A DNA stretch of 37,792 bases from Deltaproteobacteria bacterium (GCA_024636215.1 JAGXHL010000021.1:1-37792), one strand, 5' to 3'. Counted from the stretch's first letter, positions 1-7,860 are shown. Notes: generated from the sequence alone by a model not told the origin. Translations and numbers: made by a program.

Positions 1-135
1 ATGGTGAACCGCGGAAACGTCACGAAAAAATCTCCTTGGGTGAATTTCAATGCGGTTCTAATGTAGCACAAAACACCAACAAAATCAGCTAATTGCCAAA
101 GATCTAGCAGAAAATTACTATTGTAAACTCACTGA
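1..135. other. AT-rich left edge, no assignable gene
   Basis: This stretch is richer in A and T than the genes that follow. Short open frames cross it, one ending at 90-92, but none matches a family I recognise. An in-frame TGA at 133-135 closes the reading frame of the aminotransferase remnant that starts just after it. The stretch probably holds the foreign side of the junction that cut that gene, but its identity is unknown. Confidence 0.4.
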
Positions 136-810
136 TTCAGGAATCCGCTTGGCAGCCGAATGTCTGATGAAGACAAACTGCGCCTTGTGCGACTGCTTGA
201 TGACTGCGGGATCCCCTTGATCGAAGATGATATCTATGGTGATTTGTCTTACTCAGATGATCGCCCCACGGTCGCCAAGGCCTATGACAAGACAGGTAAT
301 GTGTTGTTGTGTTCCTCTTTCAGCAAGACAGTCGCTCCAGGTTATCGGGTAGGCTGGATTGCCGCAGGGCGTTACCAGGAAGCGATTGAACGTGGCAAGA
401 TGCTCGGTAGTATCGCATGCGCAAGCCCGCCACAGTTGGCAATCGCTGAATTCCTCGCCAACGGCGGCTACGAGCATCACCTTCGTTCGATTCGCAGGGT
501 TTATGCCCGGCAAGCTGCTCAGATGGGCGATGCGATCGGTCGGGCCTTCCCTGAGGGAACAAGGGTCTCGCGCCCGCAAGGGGGGTTTGTGCTCTGGGTA
601 GAAATGCCGGCAGGAGTGGATTCGATGCAGCTCTACAGGAAGGCCAAGATCCATGGCATCGCCATTGCGCCCGGCTCGATCTTCTCGGTTGATGGCAAAT
701 ATCACAGTTGTATCCGACTGAATGCAGCCTGCTGGTCTCCAGCCGTTGAGGTCGCGATCGCCACTCTTGGCAGGCTTGCCGCGGAACAGCTTAACCCCTC
801 TTCAAGGTAG
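136..810 (+). pseudogene. 5'-truncated MocR/PdxR-type PLP-dependent aminotransferase
   Basis: This is the C-terminal half of a GntR-MocR regulator, in which an N-terminal winged helix is fused to a class I aminotransferase-like domain. Visible landmarks are the PLP-pocket segment IEDDIYGDL and the Schiff-base lysine in SFSKT (codon 325-327), followed by PGYRVGWI. Family-like sequence (NPLGSRMSDE) continues upstream of the first ATG at 160, back to about 136-142, and then meets an in-frame TGA at 133-135. The DNA-binding domain and roughly 250 residues are therefore missing. Full members have about 470 residues; about 225 remain here. MocR genes are often next to EamA exporters, as here, so the remnant probably once regulated that neighbour. 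Activity is unlikely, although a short product from ATG 160 cannot be excluded. Confidence 0.8.
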
Positions 811-819
811 CGCTCATTT

Positions 820-1743
820 ATGGCAAACCTGATTTTTTATACCGCTACGATTATGATCTGGGGCTCTACCTGGCTGGCGATCAAGTTTCAGCTCGGCAGT
901 GTCGAGCCCGCACTTTCAGTCGCCTATCGTTTCGCCCTGGCCGCATTGATGCTATTCCTGTGGTGTGCAGCTCGCCGCCTGCCGATGCGCTTTTCGAGAG
1001 CTGACCATGTCTATATTGCCATGCAGGGTTTTTTTCTGTTCGCCTTCAATTACCTGCTTTTTTACCTGTCTGAATTATATATCACCAGTGGCCTCGCTGC
1101 GGTTGTCTTCTCAACCATCGTGGTCACGAATCTGCTGAACGGTCGAATTTTCCTGGGTACGCCGATTGAGATGAGAGTCCTTTTAGGTGGTGCCCTGGGG
1201 ATGTCTGGCCTGATTCTGCTCTTCTGGCCGGAGATGGCAGCGGTCAATTTTTCCGGTCCGGTTATACTCGGTTTACTGCTCAGTTTTGCAGCCACCTACC
1301 TCGCCTCATTGGGGAATATCCTCTCTGCGCGCAACCAACTCCGCAAACTGCCTGTTGTGCAGACCAATGCTTTTGGCATGGCTTATGGTTCGCTCTGCAT
1401 GATTCTCGTTGTGCTTCTCTCCGGGGCGCCGATTACCATTGACCTCTCCGCAACTTACCTGTTCTCACTGCTTTACCTGGCACTGTTCGGCTCAGTGATC
1501 GCCTTTGGCTGCTATCTCAGCCTGGTCGGAAGGATCGGTCCGGGTCGTGCTGCTTATGCCACGTTGCTTTTCCCAATGGTTGCCCTGATGCTTTCGACAA
1601 TCTGGGAAGACTATCGGTGGACGCTCTTTGGGCTGTGCGGGATAGCGCTGATTCTCGGCGGCAATTATCTGGCCCTGGTCAGAATCAAGCCACGCATAGA
1701 GAGCTGTGAACAGGTTCTGGAAAAACGTCAGGTTGATTGCTGA
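820..1743 (+). CDS. EamA-family (DMT) transporter
   Basis: This is a 307-residue inner-membrane protein with about ten hydrophobic helices in two similar halves, the usual form of drug/metabolite exporters of the EamA family. The N-terminus carries the typical MIWGSTWLAIK signature of the first EamA repeat, and the second repeat is visible near residues 210-290 (LFGSVIAFGCYLSLVGRIGP, then the YATLLFPMVALMLS helix). Such proteins export amino acids, nucleosides or other small metabolites; the substrate cannot be read from the sequence. It starts 9 bases after the truncated MocR gene in the same direction, so the two were probably one unit. With its regulator truncated, its control may have changed. 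Confidence 0.85.
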   Translation: MANLIFYTATIMIWGSTWLAIKFQLGSVEPALSVAYRFALAALMLFLWCAARRLPMRFSRADHVYIAMQGFFLFAFNYLLFYLSELYITSGLAAVVFSTIVVTNLLNGRIFLGTPIEMRVLLGGALGMSGLILLFWPEMAAVNFSGPVILGLLLSFAATYLASLGNILSARNQLRKLPVVQTNAFGMAYGSLCMILVVLLSGAPITIDLSATYLFSLLYLALFGSVIAFGCYLSLVGRIGPGRAAYATLLFPMVALMLSTIWEDYRWTLFGLCGIALILGGNYLALVRIKPRIESCEQVLEKRQVDC

Positions 1744-1797
1744 GGGCAGGGCCCTTATGATCCGGTAACAGCGTCTATCTGCGGGTTAAGAACGCCC

Positions 1798-1820
1798 GCC
1801 GGCTCATGGCTAGTCCGACA
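1798..1820 (+). repeat. Remnant of a dispersed palindromic element (3' arm)
   Basis: These bases (GCCGGCTCATGG, one differing base, then TAGTCCGACA) match the right arm of the long palindrome at 36360-36526, where the same run begins at 36496. There is one mismatch over 23 bases. No matching left arm is visible just upstream, so this looks like a broken copy of that element family. Confidence 0.55.
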
Positions 1821-1874
1821 CACTGCGAACAGAACGATAGCTGAATGAAATGTGCGTGATGTTAACGACAGCTG

Positions 1875-1904
1875 TTGACCTTGAAAATGGTGATTTGCTA
1901 GAGT
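1875..1904 (+). promoter_or_regulatory. Probable sigma70-type promoter for holC-rsmE
   Basis: TTGACC at 1875-1880 and TAGAGT at 1899-1904 are separated by 18 bases. The pair lies about 40 bases before the TTG start of holC, in an otherwise gene-free spacer. Predicted by eye only. Confidence 0.45.
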
Positions 1905-1943
1905 GCAACACCCCTATGCCAATGATTGTCCGGGAGCTTTAAC

Positions 1944-2363
1944 TTGACCAGCATTGAATTCATCAAACTGACACGTCCCGAACGTGCCGCCGTCCTCTGT
2001 GAGCTTGCAGAAGAGTTTTATCTTGCCGGCAAGCGTGTCCTGGTCATGGTTAAGGACGACAACCAGGGGGTGACCCTTGACCGCTTCATGTGGACCTGGA
2101 AACGGGGCGCCTTCGTTCCTCATGTCTACGATAACGGTTCGGTCGACTGTCATGATGAAGCCGTGGTAATCGTTGCCGGGGAGGAGAACCCCAACGGCGC
2201 CGAGGTGCTTCTGATGGGAGCGCCTTGCAGCAATGATTTTATTCGACACTTTCGACACGCAATCGACTTTGCTGAAGCCTTTGATGAAGATCGCCTCGAA
2301 TTGTCGCGTGAGCGTTTTAAAGTGTACCGGGAAAACGGCTTTGCCCCAGTCATGCGCAAATAA
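1944..2363 (+). CDS. holC: DNA polymerase III subunit chi (HolC)
   Basis: Chi joins the clamp-loader complex and links it to single-strand-binding protein during replication. Family landmarks appear in order: the helix LCELAEEFYLAGKRVLV (about residues 17-33), an LDRFMWTWKRGAFVPH segment like the E. coli LDEALW...FVPH stretch, and the C-terminal DRLELSRERFKVYRENGF that parallels LARERYKAYRVAGF. The product is about 139 residues; the E. coli protein has 147. I chose the TTG at 1944 because GGGAG lies 7 bases upstream; another in-frame TTG exists at 1926, and there is no suitable ATG. The rsmE gene follows within about 20 bases. The protein is quite divergent from the E. coli one, so the call rests on motif order. 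Confidence 0.8.
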   Translation: MTSIEFIKLTRPERAAVLCELAEEFYLAGKRVLVMVKDDNQGVTLDRFMWTWKRGAFVPHVYDNGSVDCHDEAVVIVAGEENPNGAEVLLMGAPCSNDFIRHFRHAIDFAEAFDEDRLELSRERFKVYRENGFAPVMRK

Positions 2364-2379
2364 AGGCGGACAGGCCAGC

Positions 2380-3108
2380 CTGATCAGGTTGGCGCAGGTG
2401 CCGCAACTTGATGAAGAAGTACACCTCTCGACAGAAGCGTTGCAGGCTCTGGTCCTCTGGCAGGCAAGGGTCGGTGAGGTTATAACTGTGCTTGATCCGC
2501 AGAGGACCTTCTATCGCGCACGCTTGACCCGCTTTGATGACAGCTGCGCCTCCTGCATCCCTTTTCAGCGCATTGCTGCATCGGTTGAAAGTGCCCTTCA
2601 TCTTGAAGTCTATCAGGCTCTGCCGGATAAAGAACGCTTTGAACTGGTCTTGCAGAAGCTAACGGAACTGGGAGTCAGACGGATTGTACCGTTTGAGTCC
2701 GAGCGATCCGCAACATTGCAGGAACGCGATGCAGGGCAGAAAAAATCGCATCGCTGGCCTGATGTGATTAGTAAGGCGGCACGCCAATGCCGAAGGGCCA
2801 TGCTACCGGAACTCCTTGAGATGCACAGCTTCGCCGGGGCGCTTGCCTGTGCTGCTGCCGCAGAGTTGAAGTTGATGCTGTACGAGGGTGATGCCGCCTG
2901 GTCCTTGACGGAAGGCTTCGGTTCTCTCAAGCCGCAAAGCGTAGCTCTTATGGTTGGCCCCGAGGGCGGTTTTTCCACAGAGGAGGTCGAACAGGCCCGC
3001 GCCGAAGGTTTTCTGCCGGTCAGCCTCGGCCCGCGGATCCTGCGCACCGAAACCGCAGCCATTGTCGCTGCGGCCTTAGTGCAGAGCTACCTGGGGGATT
3101 TGGGGTAG
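2380..3108 (+). CDS. rsmE: 16S rRNA (uracil1498-N3)-methyltransferase RsmE
   Basis: RsmE is a SPOUT-class methyltransferase that uses S-adenosylmethionine to make m3U1498 in 16S rRNA. The C-terminal knot signature is complete: LMVGPEGGFSTEEVEQAR followed by LGPRILRTETAAIVA. The central KERFELVLQKLTELGVRRIVP segment is also typical. The frame is open far back into holC (ATG at 2233), but alignment with the family N-terminus places the start near 2380, where a CTG follows AGGCGG by 10 bases; TTG 2389 and GTG 2398 are alternatives. No nearby ATG fits, so the start is uncertain. Length from the CTG is about 242 residues, normal for the family. It probably shares a transcript with holC. Confidence 0.9.
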   Translation: MIRLAQVPQLDEEVHLSTEALQALVLWQARVGEVITVLDPQRTFYRARLTRFDDSCASCIPFQRIAASVESALHLEVYQALPDKERFELVLQKLTELGVRRIVPFESERSATLQERDAGQKKSHRWPDVISKAARQCRRAMLPELLEMHSFAGALACAAAAELKLMLYEGDAAWSLTEGFGSLKPQSVALMVGPEGGFSTEEVEQARAEGFLPVSLGPRILRTETAAIVAAALVQSYLGDLG

Positions 3109-3113
3109 GGGCA

Positions 3114-3296
3114 GCTGTAAGCTATAAGGCTGTAAGGCTGTAAGGCTGTAAGGCTGTAAGGCTGTAAGGCTATAAGGCTGTAAGGCTGTAAGGCTATAAG
3201 GCTATAAGGCTATAAGGCTATAAGGCTGTAAGGCTGTAAGGCTATAAGGCTATAAGGCTATAAGGCTGTAAGGCTATAAGGCTATAAGGCTATAAG
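3114..3296 (+). repeat. Octamer tandem array A, (GCTGTAAG/GCTATAAG)n
   Basis: Twenty-two uninterrupted 8-bp units run from 3121 to 3296, preceded by a 7-base partial unit. Only the fourth base varies: ten units are GCTGTAAG and twelve are GCTATAAG, in runs, as expected from slippage and block duplication. Because 8 is not a multiple of 3, TAA occurs in all three plus-strand frames every 24 bases. The array begins six bases after the rsmE stop codon. Confidence 0.97.
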
Positions 3297-3311
3297 GAAA
3301 ACCATTAAATC

Positions 3312-3339
3312 TTGACAAGGTAGACACATAGTAAACAAT
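3312..3339 (+). promoter_or_regulatory. Probable trmJ promoter between the two arrays
   Basis: A consensus TTGACA at 3312-3317 is followed after 16 bases by AACAAT (3334-3339), matching four of six -10 positions. It lies in the only unique stretch (3297-3340) between arrays A and B. A start near 3347 would place the whole of array B in the 5' untranslated region of trmJ. Confidence 0.5.
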
Positions 3340-3340
3340 A

Positions 3341-3455
3341 GCTTTACAGCTTTACAGCTTTACAGCTTTACAGCTTTACAGCTTTACAGCTTTACAGCTT
3401 TACAGCTTTACAGCTTTACAGCTTTACAGCTTTACAGCTTTACAGCTTTACAGCT
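3341..3455 (+). repeat. Octamer tandem array B, (GCTTTACA)14
   Basis: Fourteen identical units of GCTTTACA cover 3341-3452, plus a partial GCT to 3455. Read on the minus strand the unit is GCTGTAAA (circular permutation), one base different from array A's plus-strand unit, so A and B form an inverted pair of related arrays around a 44-base unique core. Array B is fully homogeneous, unlike A. It ends directly against the AAAGG that serves as the trmJ ribosome binding site. Confidence 0.97.
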
Positions 3456-3465
3456 AAAGGTTCTT

Positions 3466-4224
3466 ATGAATTTAGATAATCTCAGTATTGTTCTCGTCGA
3501 ATCACGCGGGGAGAGAAACATAGGCTCGGTGGCACGTGCCATGGCTAATTTCGGGGTCAGTGATCTGCGCCTGGTGGCGCCGGTGGCGGATCATCTTGAT
3601 GACGAAGCCCGCAAGATGGCGGTTAAGGCTAGCACTCTGCTGGAGCAGGCGACAGTGTTTCCTGACCTGAAGTCGGCGCTTGATGATTGCCATTACGCCT
3701 ATGCCACGACCCGGCGTTTTGGCAAGTACAGGGTTGATTTTCATCATCCTGACAGCGCCGCGAAAGAGTTGCTGCCATTGCTTGATGGTGGTCGCGTTGC
3801 CCTGGTCTTTGGTCGCGAAGACAAGGGTTTGAAGACCGAAGAACTGGATCTCTGTCAGCGCCTGATTACGATTCCCGTTTGCGGTACTATCGCATCGATG
3901 AACCTCGCCCAGTCCGTCGTCATCTGTCTCTATGAATTGGGTAAGCAGTATGGTGAAGCCCTTGGCAAGGTGCAGGGCGAAAGGAAGCTCGCCACAGTCG
4001 AGCAGCTCGAGGTCCTGTTTGACCACATGCGGGAGACCTTGCTCAAAATCAAGTATCTGAATCCTCAAAACCCGGAGCATATCATGCGTTCCTACCGGCA
4101 GATATTTGGTCGTGCGGCCCTCGACGCACGCGAAGTCAGAATTTTGCGTGGACTGATGAGCGAAATAGACATCGTCGAAGCAGAGCGGCGTGAGCTGCTC
4201 GGAGATGTTGATGACAAGGGTTAA
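3466..4224 (+). CDS. trmJ: tRNA (cytidine/uridine-2'-O-)-methyltransferase TrmJ
   Basis: TrmJ is a SPOUT-class enzyme that 2'-O-methylates position 32 in the anticodon loop of certain tRNAs. The opening LVESRGERNIGSVARAMANF is the classic TrmH/TrmJ motif, FGREDKGL (about residues 113-120) is motif 2, and IPVCGTIASMNLAQSVVI is motif 3 of the knot. A C-terminal extension (about residues 165-250) is typical of TrmJ rather than the shorter TrmL. The ATG at 3466 follows AAAGG by five bases. It overlaps the next gene by 14 bases, indicating one transcript with the unknown gene and rlmD. Confidence 0.9.
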   Translation: MNLDNLSIVLVESRGERNIGSVARAMANFGVSDLRLVAPVADHLDDEARKMAVKASTLLEQATVFPDLKSALDDCHYAYATTRRFGKYRVDFHHPDSAAKELLPLLDGGRVALVFGREDKGLKTEELDLCQRLITIPVCGTIASMNLAQSVVICLYELGKQYGEALGKVQGERKLATVEQLEVLFDHMRETLLKIKYLNPQNPEHIMRSYRQIFGRAALDAREVRILRGLMSEIDIVEAERRELLGDVDDKG

Positions 4225-4588
4225 GGAAGAAAGGCTGGACAACGGCCTGCGGATTCTTTTTGGTGATGAAAGCAATCGTTATTTTGGCGATTACCACCGG
4301 GTCTGCATTCTGGTCACTCTTCTTTACAACCTCGACGAACTGCCTTTGACCAATTCAGATGATGAGCTTTTCCGCGACAGAGCTCTTGCCAAGCTGGGCA
4401 ATGAGCTGAAAATTGAGAAGCGTCTTGAGCGTATGGGTGTGCCAACAGCAGAGGTGAAATCGGTGCGTCATGCCATGATTGAGTCTTTCCTGATCAATGC
4501 CTCGGCCTATCTAAATCGACCAGGTTATCCTCGCTCCCTTGTTGCTGCTGAGTTGAAAAACCCCCGCAGCCACTCTTGCTATGGCTGA
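4211..4588 (+). CDS. Hypothetical protein between trmJ and rlmD
   Basis: This is a 125-residue soluble protein of no family I recognise. I chose ATG 4211 because GGAG lies six bases upstream, although the frame is open to about 4190. The sequence is mixed alpha/beta by eye, with a central charged helix (FRDRALAKLGNELKIEKRLE) and no signal peptide, membrane segment or cysteine cluster. It overlaps trmJ upstream by 14 bases and rlmD downstream by 8, so it is translationally coupled to two RNA methyltransferases; a role linked to RNA modification is only a guess from position. Confidence 0.7.
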   Translation: MTRVKEERLDNGLRILFGDESNRYFGDYHRVCILVTLLYNLDELPLTNSDDELFRDRALAKLGNELKIEKRLERMGVPTAEVKSVRHAMIESFLINASAYLNRPGYPRSLVAAELKNPRSHSCYG

Positions 4589-5879
4589 ATTCATCAGGAA
4601 CCTTGAAATCACCTCCCTTGTTCATGGTGGCAGAGGGATCGGCCGTCATGAAGGCAAGGCTGTCTTTGTACCGCTCGTAGCCCCCGGCGACCGGGTTGAT
4701 TGCCGGGTCGTAAAGTCCAGGCGACGTTTCGCCGAAGCGGAACTCTCTGCCATCATTGTCCCGTCCCCGCTCAGACGTGAGCCTCCCTGTCCTTTTTTCG
4801 GCACTTGCGGCGGTTGTCAGTGGCAGCACCTGGCTTACCCGGAACAGTTGCGATGGAAAGCAAAAAACTTTGTCGACCTGATGGTTCGCGCAAAGCTGGT
4901 CAAAGCCGATCGCATCAAACCGATTACAGCTGCTCCGGATGAATGGTTTTATCGCAACAGGGTTCAGCTCAAAACGCACTTCTCGGAGGGGGAGTGTGCC
5001 GTCGGTTTTTATCAGCAGGGCTCACATCGCGTTGTCGATATCGATCGTTGCCGCCTGGTTGCACCACCCATACAAAAATCCTTGACTCTTTTACGCGAGG
5101 CCCTGCATGAAGCCCCAGATGCCGAGTTTTTAGAACAGATCGAGCTTGCCTGTGGTGATGATGGCCAGGTACGGCTTGTTCTTTCCGTCCATCCGCAAGG
5201 TTATGCCTCTCTACGCAGATGGTTGCAGTCTTTTGCTTGTCGCTACCAATTGAACGCGTGTATCAAATCGACAAGTCAGGGCCCTGTAGAGGTTGTTTAT
5301 GGAGACGCTGAATTAACCGTCAGCATAGATCAGCCTGCACTTCACCTTGGTTACGGACCAGACGGGTTCGTCCAGGTCAACTCGAGTCAGAACCGCGCTA
5401 TGATCAGCCATATGCTCGATCTGCTCGATCTTGATGGTCATGAGAAAGTCCTCGATCTCTTCTGCGGTATGGGCAATTTCAGTCTGCCTCTCGCCCGCAG
5501 GGCGAAGTCTGTGGCAGGCATTGAAGACCATGCGCCCTCGATAGCTATGGCACGGCGCAATGCTGAGTCCAACCATCTTGAAAATGTCGAATTTTTTGCA
5601 GCGGATGCCGCTGCTGCCTCAGCTCGTTTCGGGGGGGAGGGGCTGGATCTGATTGTCCTGGATCCTCCACGCGCCGGAAGCTATCAGGCGGTCGAACAGA
5701 TTTTGCAGATCAGCCCGAAAAGGGTCTTGTATGTCTCCTGCGATCCGGCGACTCTCGCTCGTGATCTGGCACCCCTGGTGAGTGATGGTTACGAGGTGGT
5801 TTCGAGCCAGCCTTTCGATCTCTTTCCGCAGACCTGGCATATTGAGAGCATGACCTTGTTGCAAAAAGTCACCGGTTGA
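4581..5879 (+). CDS. rlmD: 23S rRNA (uracil-5-)-methyltransferase RlmD (RumA family)
   Basis: The enzyme makes 5-methyluridine in rRNA using S-adenosylmethionine; E. coli RlmD modifies U1939 of 23S rRNA. Domains in order are an N-terminal TRAM domain (residues 1-60), a 4Fe-4S site formed by C70, C76 and C79 (CPFFGTCGGCQ) with C157, and a Rossmann methyltransferase domain with the SAM motif VLDLFCGMGNFSLPLA. The nucleophilic cysteine is in YVSCDPATLARD near residue 387, and DPPRAG is present. At 432 residues it has the normal length. Related enzymes act on other uridines, so the exact target is inferred. It overlaps the previous gene by 8 bases. Confidence 0.88.
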   Translation: MAEFIRNLEITSLVHGGRGIGRHEGKAVFVPLVAPGDRVDCRVVKSRRRFAEAELSAIIVPSPLRREPPCPFFGTCGGCQWQHLAYPEQLRWKAKNFVDLMVRAKLVKADRIKPITAAPDEWFYRNRVQLKTHFSEGECAVGFYQQGSHRVVDIDRCRLVAPPIQKSLTLLREALHEAPDAEFLEQIELACGDDGQVRLVLSVHPQGYASLRRWLQSFACRYQLNACIKSTSQGPVEVVYGDAELTVSIDQPALHLGYGPDGFVQVNSSQNRAMISHMLDLLDLDGHEKVLDLFCGMGNFSLPLARRAKSVAGIEDHAPSIAMARRNAESNHLENVEFFAADAAAASARFGGEGLDLIVLDPPRAGSYQAVEQILQISPKRVLYVSCDPATLARDLAPLVSDGYEVVSSQPFDLFPQTWHIESMTLLQKVTG

Positions 5880-5922
5880 GTCTCTCAAAAGCCGTATTGT
5901 CAGCTGATTAATGACTTTTCCC

Positions 5923-5951
5923 TTGCATTGTCAGGGGAACTTTGATAGTAA
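5923..5951 (+). promoter_or_regulatory. Candidate promoter of the rimP-nusA-infB operon
   Basis: TTGCAT (5923-5928) and TAGTAA (5946-5951) are spaced by 17 bases in the gap after rlmD. Transcription would start near 5958, upstream of a terminator-like hairpin and of rimP. Assigned by eye. Confidence 0.4.
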
Positions 5952-5975
5952 ACTTCTTAATTAACTTTTCATACG

Positions 5976-6004
5976 AAAAGTGAGCTTAGCGGCTCGCTTT
6001 TTTT
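5976..6004 (+). terminator. Terminator-like hairpin just before rimP (rlmD terminator or operon attenuator)
   Basis: AAAAGTGAGC (5976-5985) pairs with GCTCGCTTTT (5992-6001), with one G-U pair, and the U-run continues to 6004. It ends about 15 bases before the rimP start. It can end the rlmD transcript, but because a promoter-like pair lies upstream of it, it may also attenuate the rimP operon. Confidence 0.7.
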
Positions 6005-6019
6005 GTTTTGGAAATAGTG

Positions 6020-6505
6020 ATGCAACAAGAGAAACTGACACAAATTGAAACGCTGGTCCTGCCGATTCTTGATGATCTCGGTTATGAACTCGTTGATCTT
6101 CAATTACAACAGGATGGCAAACAGTTGGCTTTATGTCTCTTCATTGACAAGCCTGCCGGCATTACCCTTGACGACTGTGTCGAAGTGAGTCGTGAAGTCA
6201 GCGCTATCCTCGAAGTCGAAGATCCGATCCGTTCTGCTTATCGCCTTGAGGTCTCGTCACCCGGCCTCGATCGGCCTTTGAAGAAACCTGCCGATTTCGA
6301 ACGTTTTGTCGGTAAGAAGGTGAAGCTGAAGAGCAACAAACTGCTTGATCCGGACCAGCGCGGCACGACTCGTAAAACCTTCGTCGGCAATTTGCTTGGT
6401 TTTGAAGATAATAGTGTCCGACTTGAACAGAGTGACAAGAAGGGCGGCGTGATCAGTATTTTGCTGTCCGATCTTGATAAGGCGAATCTGGAAGAAGAGT
6501 TTTAG
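6020..6505 (+). CDS. rimP: Ribosome maturation factor RimP
   Basis: RimP helps assemble the 30S ribosomal subunit. The 161-residue product has the typical N-terminal domain (VLPILDDLGYELVDLQ, then LCLFIDKPAGITLDDC, VSREVSAILE) and the family signature YRLEVSSPGLDRPLKKPADF near residues 73-92, followed by a C-terminal SH3-like domain. I place the start at ATG 6020, with GGAA about 8 bases upstream; an in-frame TTG at 6008 is less likely because it abuts the terminator U-run. It is the first gene of the operon, as in most bacteria, with nusA following 72 bases after the stop. Confidence 0.93.
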   Translation: MQQEKLTQIETLVLPILDDLGYELVDLQLQQDGKQLALCLFIDKPAGITLDDCVEVSREVSAILEVEDPIRSAYRLEVSSPGLDRPLKKPADFERFVGKKVKLKSNKLLDPDQRGTTRKTFVGNLLGFEDNSVRLEQSDKKGGVISILLSDLDKANLEEEF

Positions 6506-6577
6506 TAGAGAGTATTACAAACACAGACTTCAACAGCAGCCGACACCACGAAAGGGTGGGGTATGCAGGGGGAAGGG

Positions 6578-7858
6578 ATGAATATCAACCTGAATCACAT
6601 TATCGACCAGGTGGTCAAGGACAAAGGCATCGACCGTGCCGTCCTGGTGGAGGCTCTTGAAGCTGCGGTGCTCTCTGCAGCAAACAAGAAATATCGTAAT
6701 ACCCGCGATCTCGAAGCGCACTTTAACGATGAAATCGGTGAAGTTGAGGTCTTTGAGTTTGTCACTGTGGTTGATGAGGTGGAAAACTCCTACCAGGAAA
6801 TCGATCTTGGTGAAGCGCGCGAAATTGACCCTGACGTGGAGGTCGGTGACTCTCTCGGTATGAAGATGGATGCCAGCAGCTTCAGCCGTATTGCCGCCCA
6901 GACCGCCAAACAGGTGATTATCCAGAAAGTTCGTGAAGCTGAGCGTGAAGGCATCTTCAATGAGTTTAAGGATCGTCTCGGTGAGTTGGTCAACGGCATC
7001 GTCCGCCGTTACGAGCGTGGTGATTTGATCATTGACCTGGGACGGACCGAAGCCTTGCTGCCGCATCGTGAGCAGGTTCCCCGCGAAAACTATCGCCAGG
7101 GTGATCGCGTGCGTGCCTACATCTCGGATGTCCGCATGGCGACCAAGGGCCCGCAGATTATTCTCTCGCGGACTCATCCCGGGCTTTTGATTGAGCTCTT
7201 CAGTATGGAAGTTCCGGAAGTTGCAGAAGGCATCGTTGAGATCAAGGCCGTTGCCCGGGAGCCGGGGAGCCGTGCCAAGATCGCCGTGCTTTCCAATGAC
7301 CCTGATGTCGATCCGATCGGCGCTTGTGTCGGTATGCGTGGTGCGCGTGTCCAGAATGTCGTTTCCGAACTGCGTGGCGAAAAGATAGATATCATCAACT
7401 GGACGCCTGACATCGCCCGTTTCGCCTGCTCAGCGCTCTCGCCGGCAGAAGTGACCCGTGTTTACGTCGACAACGAAGAAGAGTCTCTGGAGATCATTGT
7501 TCCGGATGATCAGCTTTCTCTGGCCATCGGCAAGAAAGGGCAGAACGTTCGTCTGGCTGCCAAGTTGACCGGTTGGAAGATTGATATCATGAGTGAAACC
7601 CGTGCAGCCGAAGCCGAGCTCGACGAGCTGACCGGTGGCGGCAAAGCTGACGCTGCAGAGGAAGCAGGTGAAGCAGGTGATGCAGAGCAGGTCGAACTGC
7701 TCAGCGCCATGTCTGCTAAGGACGCAATTGAGTTTATCGAGGCGGCAGAGTCAGCCGAACAGCTAAGAGACATGGCTGAAGGAGAAACCCGCGTCACGGT
7801 TACGCGTGCTCTTGACTCCAGAATTGAAGCATTGACAACGGTCGAAGATACGGAGTAG
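6578..7858 (+). CDS. nusA: Transcription termination/antitermination factor NusA
   Basis: NusA binds RNA polymerase and nascent RNA, modulating pausing, termination and antitermination. The product from ATG 6578 (426 residues, beginning MNINLNHIIDQV) has the N-terminal RNAP-binding domain (1-125), an S1 domain (about 132-198, with DLGRTEALLPHREQVP), and two KH domains (GACVGMRGARVQNVVSEL and LAIGKKGQNVRLAAKLTG). A short acidic linker and a C-terminal helix bundle follow. An ATG at 6563 is in frame, but the family N-terminus matches 6578. In other bacteria this operon is autoregulated through NusA; the hairpin before rimP would suit that here. Confidence 0.95.
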   Translation: MNINLNHIIDQVVKDKGIDRAVLVEALEAAVLSAANKKYRNTRDLEAHFNDEIGEVEVFEFVTVVDEVENSYQEIDLGEAREIDPDVEVGDSLGMKMDASSFSRIAAQTAKQVIIQKVREAEREGIFNEFKDRLGELVNGIVRRYERGDLIIDLGRTEALLPHREQVPRENYRQGDRVRAYISDVRMATKGPQIILSRTHPGLLIELFSMEVPEVAEGIVEIKAVAREPGSRAKIAVLSNDPDVDPIGACVGMRGARVQNVVSELRGEKIDIINWTPDIARFACSALSPAEVTRVYVDNEEESLEIIVPDDQLSLAIGKKGQNVRLAAKLTGWKIDIMSETRAAEAELDELTGGGKADAAEEAGEAGDAEQVELLSAMSAKDAIEFIEAAESAEQLRDMAEGETRVTVTRALDSRIEALTTVEDTE

Positions 7859-7860
7859 GT

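Noticed and set aside
3..92. A short frame (GEPRKRHEKISLGEFQC onward) that could be the tail of an IS3-like transposase
   Set aside because: The typical end motif (LGYxSPxxFE) is not clearly present, no inverted repeat follows, and the start lies outside the window.
3114..3455. The two octamer arrays as a CRISPR locus
   Set aside because: The units are contiguous 8-mers with no spacers, and no cas genes are nearby.
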